Below are positions 9,100-19,970 of a DNA stretch of 64,000 nucleotides, in pieces. The DNA comes from Novosphingobium pentaromativorans US6-1. GTDB taxonomy: Bacteria; Pseudomonadota; Alphaproteobacteria; Sphingomonadales; Sphingomonadaceae. Each line of letters opens with the position of its first letter. The stretch's first letter is position 1. The stretch spans positions 2,329,501 through 2,393,500 of the forward strand of contig NZ_CP009291.1 of the NCBI RefSeq assembly GCF_000767465.1. Direction: 5' to 3'. The position numbers and the translations under genes were made by a program. Under the pieces are notes generated by a model. The model did not search any database. It saw nothing but the letters and a program-made list of their open reading frames with translations, and was not told where the DNA came from.

Positions 9100-9139
9100 A
9101 TGACACTGCCGTGCCAATCCGACGACAGTTTGATGACAA
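9100..9139 (-). promoter_or_regulatory. Tandem Pho box (four PhoB half-sites)
   Basis: Read on the minus strand, four 7-mers lie exactly 11 bp apart: TTGTCAT (9139-9133), CTGTCGT (9128-9122), TTGGCAC (9117-9111) and GTGTCAT (9106-9100). The PhoB half-site consensus is CTGTCAT/C with 4-bp spacers and an 11-bp period. The first pair makes a near-consensus 18-bp Pho box; the second pair continues in phase. It lies about 60 bp upstream of the TonB receptor start. Confidence 0.8.
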
Positions 9140-9249
9140 TAGGTTGCAAAACAGCAACTTAGGTTAAAGCTCTGAACAGGGAAAAACGGCGCAAGTCCGC
9201 GCCTTCAGCACCGACAGCACTTACATTCGACATGGCGATGAAAGAATAA

Positions 9250-9324
9250 TGGTGCTGCTGGGGAGGATTGAACTCCCGACCTCACCCTTACCAAGGGTGC
9301 GCTCTACCACTGAGCTACAGCAGC
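9250..9324 (-). tRNA. tRNA-Thr (anticodon GGU)
   Basis: On the minus strand the sequence folds as a tRNA. The 7-bp acceptor is GCTGCTG/CAGCAGC (9324-9318 with 9260-9254). The D-arm contains AGCTCAGTGGTAGAGC. The anticodon stem CACCC/GGGTG encloses loop TTGGTAA, giving anticodon GGT. The T-arm is GGGAGTTCAATCCTCCC. The 3' CCA is encoded at 9252-9250. Confidence 0.96.
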
Positions 9325-9452
9325 GCCTGCAACCGGCAAAGTCCGGCGCCGTCTCCCCGGCGATGCGGGGCAGGGGCGCGCTATTGTCTGCGTGCGGACC
9401 AATTGTCAAGCGTCGCTTGCGCTTTCCCGATCATGGATGCATTGCGCATGCC

Positions 9453-9614
9453 ATGAACGACGATGTCCGCAAACCCCAGGCATCCCCCGCAGCCGCGCAG
9501 ACTCGCGAGGAAAGGCTGGCTGCCAAGCTGCGCGAGAATCTGCGCCGCCGCAAGGCCCAGGCCCGGGCCCTGGGCGCCCCCGGCGATGCCGCGAGCGATG
9601 CGCAGCCCGATTGA
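9453..9614 (+). CDS. Conserved small basic protein, unknown function
   Basis: A 53-aa product from the ATG at 9453. Its core is TREERLAAKLRENLRRRKAQARA, an amphipathic basic helix resembling small conserved sphingomonad proteins of unknown function. It sits between tRNA-Thr and gpmA on the gpmA strand. It has no membrane segment or cysteine. No role is assigned; an RNA- or DNA-contacting helix is a guess from charge alone. Confidence 0.55.
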   Translation: MNDDVRKPQASPAAAQTREERLAAKLRENLRRRKAQARALGAPGDAASDAQPD

Positions 9615-9749
9615 GCCGCGCGCGAAAACGAATCGGGCAGGCTTTCCAAATCGCGCCCGGAAAGCTAGGGGCTGCGGCCTGAAAGTTCAGTCCGACCCTT
9701 TCGAAGGTACCGCCACGGCCAAGACGCCGCCAAATAAAGGATATCCGCC

Positions 9750-10442
9750 TTGCCTCGCCTGATCCTCGTTCGCCACGGCCAGAGCCAATGGAATCTCGAG
9801 AACCGTTTCACCGGCTGGTGGGACGTCGACCTCACCGAGAAAGGCGAAGCAGAGGCCCGAGCGGCCGGCGCGCTGCTGAAGGAAAAGGGCATCCTGCCGA
9901 CCGTCGCGTTCACCTCGCTGCAGACCCGGGCGATCAAGACGCTGCACTTCGCGCTGGAGGCCGCGGGCATCCTGTGGATCCCGGAAACCAAGGACTGGCG
10001 CCTCAATGAGCGTCACTACGGCGGGCTCACCGGCCTCGACAAGGCCGAGACCGCGGCCAAGCACGGCGAGGACCAGGTGAAGATCTGGCGCCGCAGCTTC
10101 GATACGCCGCCGCCGGTCCTCGAACGCGGCAGCGAGTTCGACCTGTCCTCCGACCCGCGCTATGCCGGAATCGACGTGCCGCAGACCGAGAGCCTCAAGG
10201 ACACCATCGCGCGCGTCCTGCCCTATTACCAGAGCTCGATCGTCCCCCACCTGCGGACGAGCTCGGATGCCACCGTGATCGTTTCGGCCCACGGCAATTC
10301 CCTGCGCGCGCTGGTGAAGCACCTCTCCAACATCTCGGACGAGGAAATCACCGGACTGGAAATCCCGACCGGCCAGCCGATCGTCTACGACCTCGACACC
10401 GACCTCAACGTGGTCGACCGTTACTACCTGTCGGAGCGTTGA
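9750..10442 (+). CDS. gpmA: 2,3-bisphosphoglycerate-dependent phosphoglycerate mutase
   Basis: This enzyme interconverts 3- and 2-phosphoglycerate in glycolysis and gluconeogenesis. The 230-aa histidine-phosphatase-fold protein has the phospho-acceptor motif [10 protein letters not shown] at residues 6-15, then [13 protein letters not shown] and the second histidine in SAHGNSLR. The start is TTG at 9750, supported by AAAGG 9 nt upstream. Its stop is one base before the purE GTG, so the two are probably co-transcribed. Confidence 0.95.
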   Translation: MPRLILVRHGQSQWNLENRFTGWWDVDLTEKGEAEARAAGALLKEKGILPTVAFTSLQTRAIKTLHFALEAAGILWIPETKDWRLNERHYGGLTGLDKAETAAKHGEDQVKIWRRSFDTPPPVLERGSEFDLSSDPRYAGIDVPQTESLKDTIARVLPYYQSSIVPHLRTSSDATVIVSAHGNSLRALVKHLSNISDEEITGLEIPTGQPIVYDLDTDLNVVDRYYLSER

Positions 10443-10443
10443 G

Positions 10444-10929
10444 GTGAGCGAACAGCCGACTGTCGCGATCATCATGGGCAGCCAGTCCGACTGGCCGACC
10501 ATGCAGCGCGCCGCCGCCATGCTCGACAAGCTGGGCGTGCCCTACGACGCGCGCATCGTTTCCGCGCACCGCACGCCCGATCGTCTCGTCGCCTTCGCCA
10601 AGAGCGCCGAGGACGAAGGCTTCAAGGTGATCATCGCCGGAGCGGGCGGCGCGGCGCACCTGCCGGGCATGGTCGCATCGATGACGCACCTGCCGGTGCT
10701 GGGCGTGCCGGTCCAGTCGAAAGCGCTTTCGGGGCAGGACAGCCTGCTCTCGATCGTACAGATGCCCGCCGGCATTCCTGTAGGCACACTGGCGATCGGC
10801 GAAGCGGGCGCGGCCAACGCCGGCCTCCTTGCTGCCTCGATCCTGTCCACCGGCGATGCCGAGCTGGCCGAACGCCTCAAGGCGTTCCGCGCCGAGCAAA
10901 CCGAGAGCGTGGCCGAGCGCCCGTCCTGA
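10444..10929 (+). CDS. purE: 5-(carboxyamino)imidazole ribonucleotide mutase
   Basis: Class I PurE converts N5-CAIR to CAIR in purine synthesis, acting on the product of PurK, encoded next. The 161-aa protein has the family signature [12 protein letters not shown] near residue 10, SAHRTPDRL, and the [11 protein letters not shown] loop with conserved PVLGVPV. It begins with GTG at 10444, one base after the gpmA stop, and purK follows after 58 nt. Confidence 0.96.
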   Translation: MSEQPTVAIIMGSQSDWPTMQRAAAMLDKLGVPYDARIVSAHRTPDRLVAFAKSAEDEGFKVIIAGAGGAAHLPGMVASMTHLPVLGVPVQSKALSGQDSLLSIVQMPAGIPVGTLAIGEAGAANAGLLAASILSTGDAELAERLKAFRAEQTESVAERPS

Positions 10930-10987
10930 CCGGCAAGCGAAACGCATTCCTCCCAACCCAAGACCAAGAAAGCACAGTCCCGGGCCA

Positions 10988-12546
<1,559 letters not shown>

Positions 12547-12557
12547 GCCCAGACGAC

Positions 12558-13490
12558 ATGATTCGCCTCGACAACCACAATCCCATCCCCGAATCCTGCC
12601 GCGGCGCGATCATCGCGCTGGGCAACTTCGACGGATTCCACCAGGGCCACCAGGCCGTGGTCGGCGAAGCGATCGCCTGGGCCCGGGCGGAAGGCCGCCC
12701 GGCCGTCGTGGCGACATTCGATCCGCATCCGGTGCGTTATTTCCAGCCCGAAGCCGAACCGTTCCGACTCACCACCCTCGCTCAGCGGCAGGAACTATTC
12801 GCTGCAGCCGGGGCCGATGCCATGCTGGTGTTCCACTTCGACGCGGCAATGGCGAACACGACGGCTGAGCACTGGATCGAGGAAATCCTCGCCGGTCAAC
12901 TCGGCGCTGCCGGCGTCGTGACCGGCGACGACTTCACTTTCGGCAAGGGCCGCGGCGGCAATCCCTGCATCCTGCGCGAAATGGGCCCGCAATTCGGCAT
13001 CTCCTCGCGCTCGGTGGGCGCGGTGCACGACGATGAAGGCCCGATCAGTTCCAGCCGCATCCGCGACGCGCTGCGCGCGGGCGAGTGCGAGACGGTCAAG
13101 CGCCTGCTGACCCGCCCCTTCGCCATACGCGGCATCGTCCAGCACGGCGATAAGCGCGGCCGCGTGATCGGCTTCCCGACCGCGAACCTCGACCTCGGCA
13201 CATACCTGCGTCCACGTTACGGCATCTATGCAGTGACCGGACACCTTCCCGACGGCCGCACGGTGCTCGGCGCTGCCAACATCGGCGTGCGCCCCACCTT
13301 CGATCCGCCGCGCGAACTTCTCGAGCCGCATTTCTTCGACTTTTCCGGTGACCTCTACGGCCAGGAAATCGAGATCGCCTTTCACCACTATCTGCGAGCC
13401 GAAGCGAAATTCGATTCGCTCGACGCCCTGGTCGCGCAGATGACCCGCGACTGCGACAAGGCCCGCGAACTGCTTTCCGATCTGGCCTGA
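12558..13490 (+). CDS. ribF: Bifunctional riboflavin kinase/FAD synthetase
   Basis: RibF phosphorylates riboflavin to FMN and adenylates FMN to FAD. The 310-aa protein has the N-terminal nucleotidyltransferase with ALGNFDGFHQGHQ (about 17-29), DPHPVRYF, and SSSRIRDAL. The C-terminal kinase domain follows, with HGDKRGRVIGFPTANLD (about 196-212). ATG at 12558 follows folA by 11 nt. A 203-bp gap, free of a convincing gene, separates it from ileS. Confidence 0.96.
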   Translation: MIRLDNHNPIPESCRGAIIALGNFDGFHQGHQAVVGEAIAWARAEGRPAVVATFDPHPVRYFQPEAEPFRLTTLAQRQELFAAAGADAMLVFHFDAAMANTTAEHWIEEILAGQLGAAGVVTGDDFTFGKGRGGNPCILREMGPQFGISSRSVGAVHDDEGPISSSRIRDALRAGECETVKRLLTRPFAIRGIVQHGDKRGRVIGFPTANLDLGTYLRPRYGIYAVTGHLPDGRTVLGAANIGVRPTFDPPRELLEPHFFDFSGDLYGQEIEIAFHHYLRAEAKFDSLDALVAQMTRDCDKARELLSDLA

Positions 13491-13693
13491 GAGTTTCTCC
13501 GGGGCATCCCCAGATCAGCACGGCACACTCCGCGCATCCTGAGCGGGATTGATAATCCTCGCTCGCAGGCGGCTGTCACGGCGCAAAGGGACGTACAGGT
13601 CCGTCCGATTCTGCTCCAATCTGGCGGAACTGGCGCCCGACACGAATGCGCACCCTTTTCCGATGGCGCAGATTGCTCTAACGCCCGCCGATC

Positions 13694-16561
13694 ATGACCG
13701 AACAGCGCGATTATCGTAGCACCGTCTTCCTGCCGAAGACCGATTTCCCGATGAAGGCCGGACTCCCCCAGAAGGAGCCGGGCATTCTGGCGCGCTGGCA
13801 GGAACAGGACATTTACGCAAGAACGCGCGAGGCCCGCTCGGGCCGCGACAAGTTCATCCTTCATGACGGCCCGCCCTACGCCAATGGCGACATGCACATC
13901 GGCCATGCGCTCAACCACATCCTCAAGGACATGGTCGCGCGCACCCAGACGCTGCTGGGCAAGGACGCGCCCTACGTTCCGGGCTGGGACTGCCACGGCC
14001 TGCCGATCGAATGGAAGGTCGAGGAGCAGTACCGCAAGAAGAAGAAGAACAAGGACGAAGTCCCGGCCGAGGAATTCCGCGCCGAATGCCGCGCCTATGC
14101 ACAGAGCTGGGTCGACGTGCAGCGCGAACAGCTCAAGCGGCTGGGCGTCAACGGCCACTGGGACAAGCCCTACCTGACGATGGACTTCGCCGCCGAGGCG
14201 ACCATCGTCACCGAACTGCTCAAGTTCGCCGAGAACGACATGCTCTACCGCGGCGCCAAGCCGGTGATGTGGAGCCCGGTCGAAAAGACCGCGCTGGCCG
14301 AGGCCGAGGTCGAGTACGAGGACATCGTCTCCACCCAGATCGACGTCGCCTTCGAGATCGTCGAAGCCGAGGACGAGGACCTGCTCGGCGCCTCGGTGGT
14401 GATCTGGACGACCACGCCCTGGACGATCCCGGTCAACCAGGCGATCGCCTATGGCAAGCACATCGATTACCACATGATCGAGGTCGAGGGCGGCGCGCGC
14501 TACATGGTCGCCGAACCGCTCGTCGAGAACTTCCTCAAGCGTATCGGCGCCGAGAGCCACAAGCTGCACTTCTTCATCAAGGGCGCGTCGCTTGCAGGCA
14601 CCAAGGTGCGCCATCCGATGCACGCGCTGGGCGGCTTCTTCGCCGAACCGCGCCCGCTGCTCGACGGCTCCAGCTTCGTCACCACCGAAAGCGGCACCGG
14701 CTTCGTCCACATGGCGCCCGACCACGGCGAGGACGACTTCGAGCTGTGCAAGGCGAACGGGATCAATCCCAAGTTCGCGGTCGAGGGCGACGGTCGCTAT
14801 CGTGAGGACTGGGGTTGGCTCGGCGGCCAGGGTTCGGTCATCAACCCGAAGTTCAACGCGCCCGACGGCCCGATCTGCAGCGACCTTCGCGAAGCCGGCG
14901 GCCTGCTGGCGGCCAGCGCGGACTACAGCCACTCCTATCCGCACTCGTGGCGGTCCAAGGCCAAGGTGATCTTCCGCTGCACGCCGCAGTGGTTCGTGCC
15001 GATGGACAAGGCGCTGGGCCACCTGCCCGCCACCACCCGCGCTGAGCAGCGCTGGGAAGGCGAAGGCGGCGCGGTCGACCAACTGGACGAGAGCGAGGGC
15101 GCTGCCCCGACGCTGCGCCAGGCCGCCGTGCAGGCAATCGCCGCTACCCGCTTCGTTCCCGAAAAGGGCCGCAACCGCATCGGTTCGATGGTCGAAGGCC
15201 GCCCCGACTGGGTCCTGTCGCGCCAGCGCGCCTGGGGCGTGCCGATCACGCTGTTCGTCAACCGCGAGACCGGCGAATACCTCGTCGACGCCGAAGTCAA
15301 CGCCCGCATCATCAACGCGATCCGCGAATCGGGTGTGGATGCCTGGAGCGAAGCGCGCGCGCAGGAATTCCTCGGCCCGGACTACAAGGCCGACGACTAC
15401 GAGCGGGTCACCGACATTCTCGACGTCTGGTTCGATTCCGGCTCGACCCACGCCTTCGTCCTCGAAAGCGGCAAGTGGCCCGAACTGGCCCCGCACGAGG
15501 ATCACGTCGGCCCGATCGCCGATCTCTACCTCGAAGGATCGGACCAGCATCGCGGCTGGTTCCAGTCCTCGCTGCTCGAAGCCTGCGCGACGCGCGGCCA
15601 TGCGCCCTACAAGGCCATCCTCACCCACGGCTTCACGATGGACGCCAAGGGCATGAAGATGTCCAAGTCGCTGGGCAACACGGTCAGCCCGCTCAAGGTC
15701 ATGGAGCAGTACGGCGCCGACATCATCCGGCTCTGGGCGCTTTCGGTCGACTTCACCGAAGACCACCGCATCGGCGACGAGATCCTCAAGGGCGTGGCCG
15801 ACCAGTACCGCCGCCTGCGCAACACGTTCCGCTACATGCTGGGCGCGCTCGCCGACTTCGACGAAGCCGAACGCCTGCCGGTTGCCGAAATGCCGGAACT
15901 GGAGCGCTATGTGCTCGCCCTGCTCGGCAAGCTCGACAGGAAGCTGCACGAAGCGGTCCGCGACTACGACTTCAACGAGTACGTGCGGTCGCTGATCGAC
16001 TTCTGCAACGAGGACCTTTCGGCCTTCTTCTTCGACATCCGCAAGGACTGCCTCTACTGCGATGCGCCGACGGATCCGAAGCGGCGCGCCTATCGCACCG
16101 TCCTCGACACGCTGTTCCATGCGCTGATCCGCTATGCCGCGCCGGTGATCGTCTTCACCACCGAGGAAGTCTGGGGCACGCGCTATCCCGATGGCGACAG
16201 CGTCCACCTGCTGGAATGGCCCAAGGTGCCCGAGGTCGAGGCCGACCTGGCGCGCTGGGATGCCCTGCGCGACCTGCGCGAGAAGGTCACCGAAGCGATC
16301 GAGCCGCTGCGCCGCGAGAAGATCGTCGGCTCCAGCCTTGCCGCCGAAGTGACCGTACCGGCATCGGCTCCCGAAGCGGACTTCGCCGAACTGTTCATCA
16401 CAGCGACAGTGACCCGGGGGCAAGGCGAAACAGTGTCCGCGTCCCCGACCTCCCACCACAAGTGCGGCCGCTGCTGGCGCCACCTTCCGGAAGTGTCCGA
16501 GGACGGCGCGCTGTGCGATCGCTGCGACGATGTCGTCGGCGCGATGGAAACCCCTGCGTGA
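13694..16561 (+). CDS. ileS: Isoleucyl-tRNA synthetase
   Basis: This class I synthetase charges tRNA-Ile. The 955-aa product has the HIGH signature at residues 68-71 (HIGHALNH) and KMSKS at 655-659, with the CP1 editing domain between them (TTTPWTIP, then SGTGFVHMAPDHGEDDFE). The C-terminus carries a zinc-binding CGRCWRH...CDRC motif. It overlaps or abuts lspA: its stop TGA shares bases with a GTG that could start lspA, as in many bacteria where ileS and lspA are neighbours. Confidence 0.98.
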   Translation: MTEQRDYRSTVFLPKTDFPMKAGLPQKEPGILARWQEQDIYARTREARSGRDKFILHDGPPYANGDMHIGHALNHILKDMVARTQTLLGKDAPYVPGWDCHGLPIEWKVEEQYRKKKKNKDEVPAEEFRAECRAYAQSWVDVQREQLKRLGVNGHWDKPYLTMDFAAEATIVTELLKFAENDMLYRGAKPVMWSPVEKTALAEAEVEYEDIVSTQIDVAFEIVEAEDEDLLGASVVIWTTTPWTIPVNQAIAYGKHIDYHMIEVEGGARYMVAEPLVENFLKRIGAESHKLHFFIKGASLAGTKVRHPMHALGGFFAEPRPLLDGSSFVTTESGTGFVHMAPDHGEDDFELCKANGINPKFAVEGDGRYREDWGWLGGQGSVINPKFNAPDGPICSDLREAGGLLAASADYSHSYPHSWRSKAKVIFRCTPQWFVPMDKALGHLPATTRAEQRWEGEGGAVDQLDESEGAAPTLRQAAVQAIAATRFVPEKGRNRIGSMVEGRPDWVLSRQRAWGVPITLFVNRETGEYLVDAEVNARIINAIRESGVDAWSEARAQEFLGPDYKADDYERVTDILDVWFDSGSTHAFVLESGKWPELAPHEDHVGPIADLYLEGSDQHRGWFQSSLLEACATRGHAPYKAILTHGFTMDAKGMKMSKSLGNTVSPLKVMEQYGADIIRLWALSVDFTEDHRIGDEILKGVADQYRRLRNTFRYMLGALADFDEAERLPVAEMPELERYVLALLGKLDRKLHEAVRDYDFNEYVRSLIDFCNEDLSAFFFDIRKDCLYCDAPTDPKRRAYRTVLDTLFHALIRYAAPVIVFTTEEVWGTRYPDGDSVHLLEWPKVPEVEADLARWDALRDLREKVTEAIEPLRREKIVGSSLAAEVTVPASAPEADFAELFITATVTRGQGETVSASPTSHHKCGRCWRHLPEVSEDGALCDRCDDVVGAMETPA

Positions 16562-17076
16562 GCAGTCCCATGCGCAACCGGCTGCTGGGCCTGCTGATCG
16601 CGGCCGTGGTCTTCCTTATCGACCAGGGCTTCAAGTCCTGGGTGGTGAACGGCCTCAACCTGCGCGAAGTGCGGGTCATCGAACTGTTGCCGTTCTTCGA
16701 CCTCAACTGGACACAGAACTTCGGCGTCTCGCTGGGCCTGTTCACTGCCGGGTCGACCGAGGGCCGCTGGGCGCTCGTGGCGATGACCGCGGCAATCGCG
16801 ACTTTCGTGTTCGTCTGGCTGCTGCGCGAGCGCAAGATGGCCGACATCGCCGCCCTGGCCCTCGTGCTCGGCGGTGCGCTCGGCAATATCCGCGACCGCT
16901 TCCTGCTCGGCTACGTGATCGACTATGCCGACTTGCATTTCGGGGAATTTCGCCCCTTCCTGATCTTCAATATCGCCGATGCCGCCATTACCATCGGCGT
17001 CCTGATTATCCTTGCCCGATCCCTGCTTTCGCGCGAGAAGCCTGATTCAACGGTCGAAACGGCCCCGGAGAGTTGA
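16558..17076 (+). CDS. lspA: Lipoprotein signal peptidase (signal peptidase II)
   Basis: LspA is the inner-membrane aspartyl protease that removes signal peptides from diacylated prolipoproteins. Four hydrophobic segments are visible, with conserved DQ near the N-terminus, NFGVSLGLF, and the two catalytic aspartates in GNIRDR and FNIADAA. GTG at 16558 overlaps the ileS stop by 4 nt (GTGA) and has GGA upstream, giving 172 aa; an ATG at 16570 would give 168. Several predicted lipoproteins in this window would be its substrates, including the BamF-like protein encoded next. Confidence 0.94.
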   Translation: MSSPMRNRLLGLLIAAVVFLIDQGFKSWVVNGLNLREVRVIELLPFFDLNWTQNFGVSLGLFTAGSTEGRWALVAMTAAIATFVFVWLLRERKMADIAALALVLGGALGNIRDRFLLGYVIDYADLHFGEFRPFLIFNIADAAITIGVLIILARSLLSREKPDSTVETAPES

Positions 17077-17080
17077 TTTG

Positions 17081-17497
17081 ATGCCCAAGATGAAAACTGG
17101 CGCCCTCGTTCTCGTCACTGCAGGCGCCGTGTTCCTGTCCGGCTGCGGCAGCACCGGCCTGTTCAATCGCAATCGTCCCGACGAATTCGCGGTGCAGCGC
17201 CAGTCGCCGCTGGTCGTACCGCCCGATTTCTCGCTGAGCCCGCCCAAGGAAGGCCAGCCGCGCCCGACCGACGGCACCCTGCAGCAGCAGACGCTCGACG
17301 CGATGTTCGGCGGCCCGCAGGCCCGCAGCGAGATCGAGAAGACCACGCTGGGCATGGCCGGCACGCCCGACCCGGCAATCCGCTCGACGGTTGGCGATCC
17401 CTCGACCTACACGGTCGCCAAGGGCCAGGTCACCCGCCAGATCCTCTCCGCCCCCGAAGGCGACGGACGCGACGCGCAGACCGCCATCGGCGGCTGA
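17081..17497 (+). CDS. DUF3035 lipoprotein, BamF-like
   Basis: A 138-aa lipoprotein with signal peptide and lipobox FLSGC (cysteine at about residue 22). The conserved RPDEFAVQRQSPLVVPPDFSL stretch follows and resembles the BamA-contacting segment of BamC. DUF3035 proteins have been described as the alphaproteobacterial BAM-complex subunit BamF, so a role in outer-membrane protein assembly is likely. GGAGAG lies 8 nt before the ATG at 17081. It follows lspA by only 4 nt and ends the plus-strand operon at a clear terminator. Confidence 0.78.
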   Translation: MPKMKTGALVLVTAGAVFLSGCGSTGLFNRNRPDEFAVQRQSPLVVPPDFSLSPPKEGQPRPTDGTLQQQTLDAMFGGPQARSEIEKTTLGMAGTPDPAIRSTVGDPSTYTVAKGQVTRQILSAPEGDGRDAQTAIGG

Positions 17498-17516
17498 TTT
17501 GCCACGACAGATCGCG

Positions 17517-17550
17517 AAAAGGCCGGGGCGATTGCTCCGGCCTTTTTGTT
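17517..17550 (+). terminator. Rho-independent terminator
   Basis: AAAAGGCCGG (17517-17526) pairs with CCGGCCTTTT (17537-17546), followed by TTGTTT. It closes the ileS-lspA-BamF-like run and faces the convergent CNNM gene. Confidence 0.88.
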
Positions 17551-17601
17551 TGCGGACGGCCGATTGAGCTCCGGCGAAGGCATCCAAGGCCCGGCCGAGC
17601 G

Positions 17602-18936
17602 TCAGCCGTCGCCGGAAACCCCGTCGTCCCCGCCGTCGACCGCCTCCATCTCGACCAGGAGCTTGTCGATGCGCAGGCCGTCCATGTCGACGACCTCGAA
17701 GCGCCAACCCTGTTCGGTGAAGACTTCACCCTCGCGGGGGACTTTCTTGAGAACCGCAAGCACGAAGCCGGCCACGGTCGCATATTCGCGGTCATGGGAC
17801 AGATCTATGTCCAGCCGCTCGGCAAAGGCGTCGGCCGGCATCGAGCCGGAGACGAGCAGCGAACCGTCGGCGCGTTCGATAACCATCGGCTCGTCGCCTT
17901 CGTCCTGGTGGCTGACGAAGTTACCGGCAAGGGCCGCAAGCATGTCCGAAGGCGTCACCACGCCTTCGAGATGGCCGTACTCGTCATGGACCACCGCCAT
18001 CGAGACTTCCGCCACCTGCAGCTTGCGCAGCGCATCCATCGCATCGAGCTGGTCGGGAATGACTTCGGCCTTCTTCATCATGGCGCGGATATCGACCTCG
18101 CGCCCCTCGACGAGCGCGGCCAGGACCTCGCGGACCTTGAGGATGCCCAGCACCTTGTCGGGTACGTCCTCGTCCGCCACGGGCAGCAGCGAGTGCGGCG
18201 ATCCGGCAATCCGCGCGCGCAGTTCCTCGCTGGTGGAATCGACGTCGATCCAGTCGATCTGGTTGCGCGGGGTCATCAGTTCGCGCACCGGCCGGTCGGC
18301 CAGCTTCATGACCCCTGCCATCATTGCCCGCTCGTCCTCGTCGATCGCGCCCGAACGGGTCGCCTCGGCGAAAATCATGTGCAGTTCCTCGGCGGTCAGC
18401 TGCTCTTCCCCGCCGCGGCGCACCGCCAGCAGGCGCAGGATCAGGCCCGAGGACTTGTCGAGCAGCCAGACGAAAGGCGCCATGATCTGCGCCAGCAATG
18501 CCATCGGCCGGGCCATGATGATCGCCACCGGCTCCGCGGCGCGCAAGGCCAGTTGCTTGGGCACCAGTTCGCCGATCACGAGGCTGCCGTAAGTCGTCGC
18601 GATAATGACGAGCGCGAAACCGATCTGGCCCGAGAGATGGCCCGGAACGCCCAGCATCGCCAGCCTCTCGCCCACCGGCTCGCCCAGGCTTGCCCCCGAA
18701 TAGGCGCCCGCGATGATGCCGATCAGGGTGATGCCGATCTGCACCGTGGAGAGAAACTTGCCCGGGTCCGAAGCAAGATCGAGCGCAGTCTGCGCAGCTC
18801 TGCTACCTTTTTCCGCGGATACCTTGAGCCGGGCCGCCCGAGCCGACACGATCGCCAGTTCGGACATGGAAAACAGGCCGTTGATCAGGATCAGGCCGGC
18901 GATGATGAGGAGGTCTGTCCAGGGAAAGGGCGTCAC
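17602..18936 (-). CDS. CNNM/CorC-type membrane protein with CBS pair
   Basis: A 444-aa inner-membrane protein of the hemolysin/CNNM family (older name UPF0053/TlyC). The N-terminal CNNM domain (about 5-190) has several hydrophobic segments and the motif NGLFSMSELAIVSAR. A tandem CBS pair (about 205-330, MTPRNQIDWIDVD through VVHDEYGHLEGVVTP) and a C-terminal CorC_HlyC domain (about 345-430) follow. Family members are linked to Mg2+/Co2+ transport; 'hemolysin' is a legacy label. The start is GTG at 18936 with AGGGA 5 nt upstream. Confidence 0.9.
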   Translation of the reverse strand: MTPFPWTDLLIIAGLILINGLFSMSELAIVSARAARLKVSAEKGSRAAQTALDLASDPGKFLSTVQIGITLIGIIAGAYSGASLGEPVGERLAMLGVPGHLSGQIGFALVIIATTYGSLVIGELVPKQLALRAAEPVAIIMARPMALLAQIMAPFVWLLDKSSGLILRLLAVRRGGEEQLTAEELHMIFAEATRSGAIDEDERAMMAGVMKLADRPVRELMTPRNQIDWIDVDSTSEELRARIAGSPHSLLPVADEDVPDKVLGILKVREVLAALVEGREVDIRAMMKKAEVIPDQLDAMDALRKLQVAEVSMAVVHDEYGHLEGVVTPSDMLAALAGNFVSHQDEGDEPMVIERADGSLLVSGSMPADAFAERLDIDLSHDREYATVAGFVLAVLKKVPREGEVFTEQGWRFEVVDMDGLRIDKLLVEMEAVDGGDDGVSGDG

Positions 18937-19131
18937 AATATCCCTGCGCTAGCAGAGATTTCCGCAATAGCGAAGCGCTGCGTGAAGCGGCAACAAATGC
19001 TCACAAGCGAACGTGCCTCTGGAACATAGGCGGGCAACAAGCGTTTGGCCGACATCATCAATTTGCCATTCATGTTCACTATCACACAGATGAATGCGCA
19101 GACAGAGATATACAGAGGAAGGGCCAAGACC

Positions 19132-19806
19132 ATGAAACGAACTCGCCTGTTCACGGCAACAGCCGCCGCCATTTCGCTGATCGCAGTGTCCGGCTGCGTC
19201 ACCGATCCGAACACCGGCGAACGCAAGGTCTCGCGCACGGCCATCGGCGGCGTGGGCGGCGCCGGGCTCGGCTATCTTCTGGGCAGCGTGATCGGCGGCA
19301 AGACCGCGCGCATCGTCGGCGCGGGCATCGGCGGCGTCGCCGGTGGCGTGGTCGGCTACCAGATGGACAAGCAGATCAAGGAACTGAAGGAACAGACCGC
19401 CGGTTCCGGCGTCGACGTCAGCCAGGAAGGCGACGGTATTCTCGTCAACCTGCCCGACGTGACTTTCGCCGTGGATTCCACCGCGATCAGCCCCTCGTTT
19501 CAAGCGACGCTCGACAAGGTCGCGCAGAGCATGATCCAGTATCCCAACAGCCTGATCGACGTGTACGGCCACACCGATTCAACCGGCTCGGACGCGTACA
19601 ACATGGACCTGTCCAAGCGCCGTGCCGATTCCGTCGGGCGCTACCTGATTTCGCGCGGCGTGTCGTCGGCTCGCATCCAGACCCAGGGCATGGGCGAGAA
19701 CTACCCGGTAGCCGACAATTCGACCGCCGAGGGCCGCGCGCTCAACCGCCGCGTGGAAATCAAGATCACCCCGGTGACGACCGACGAGGCTGCCGCCGCA
19801 CGCTGA
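19132..19806 (+). CDS. OmpA-family lipoprotein with glycine zipper
   Basis: A 224-aa outer-membrane lipoprotein (lipobox AVSGC, cysteine near residue 22). A glycine-zipper segment follows (GGVGGAGLGYLLGSVIGG...GAGIGGVAGGVVG, about 38-76), then an OmpA C-terminal peptidoglycan-binding domain with DVYGHTDSTGS and NRRVEIKI. It resembles YiaD/Pal-type anchors that tie the outer membrane to the wall. GGAAGG lies upstream of ATG 19132; upstream in-frame extension codons have no support. Confidence 0.92.
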   Translation: MKRTRLFTATAAAISLIAVSGCVTDPNTGERKVSRTAIGGVGGAGLGYLLGSVIGGKTARIVGAGIGGVAGGVVGYQMDKQIKELKEQTAGSGVDVSQEGDGILVNLPDVTFAVDSTAISPSFQATLDKVAQSMIQYPNSLIDVYGHTDSTGSDAYNMDLSKRRADSVGRYLISRGVSSARIQTQGMGENYPVADNSTAEGRALNRRVEIKITPVTTDEAAAAR

Positions 19807-19835
19807 TTGCACACCCCGTAGACGGGATCGGTAGA

Positions 19836-19869
19836 GGGGTCGGCGCGTGGGAACGCCGGCCCCTTCTTC
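19836..19869 (+). terminator. Hairpin terminator after OmpA lipoprotein gene
   Basis: GGGGTCGGCG (19836-19845) pairs, with one G-T wobble, with CGCCGGCCCC (19854-19863), followed by TTCTTCG. Confidence 0.55.
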
Positions 19870-19970
19870 GTTGGCGCCCACTGCACGATGGGCAGCCCGC
19901 GTGAATCTTCCCCAGTTCGGCCTTGCGCCGGTCATTTCCTTTTGCGCATGGGCGCTCTAGTTAACCGGGT

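Noticed and set aside
13388-16483. 1031-codon open frame on the minus strand
   Set aside because: Antisense to ileS, which has all catalytic motifs. No recognisable domain in the antisense product.
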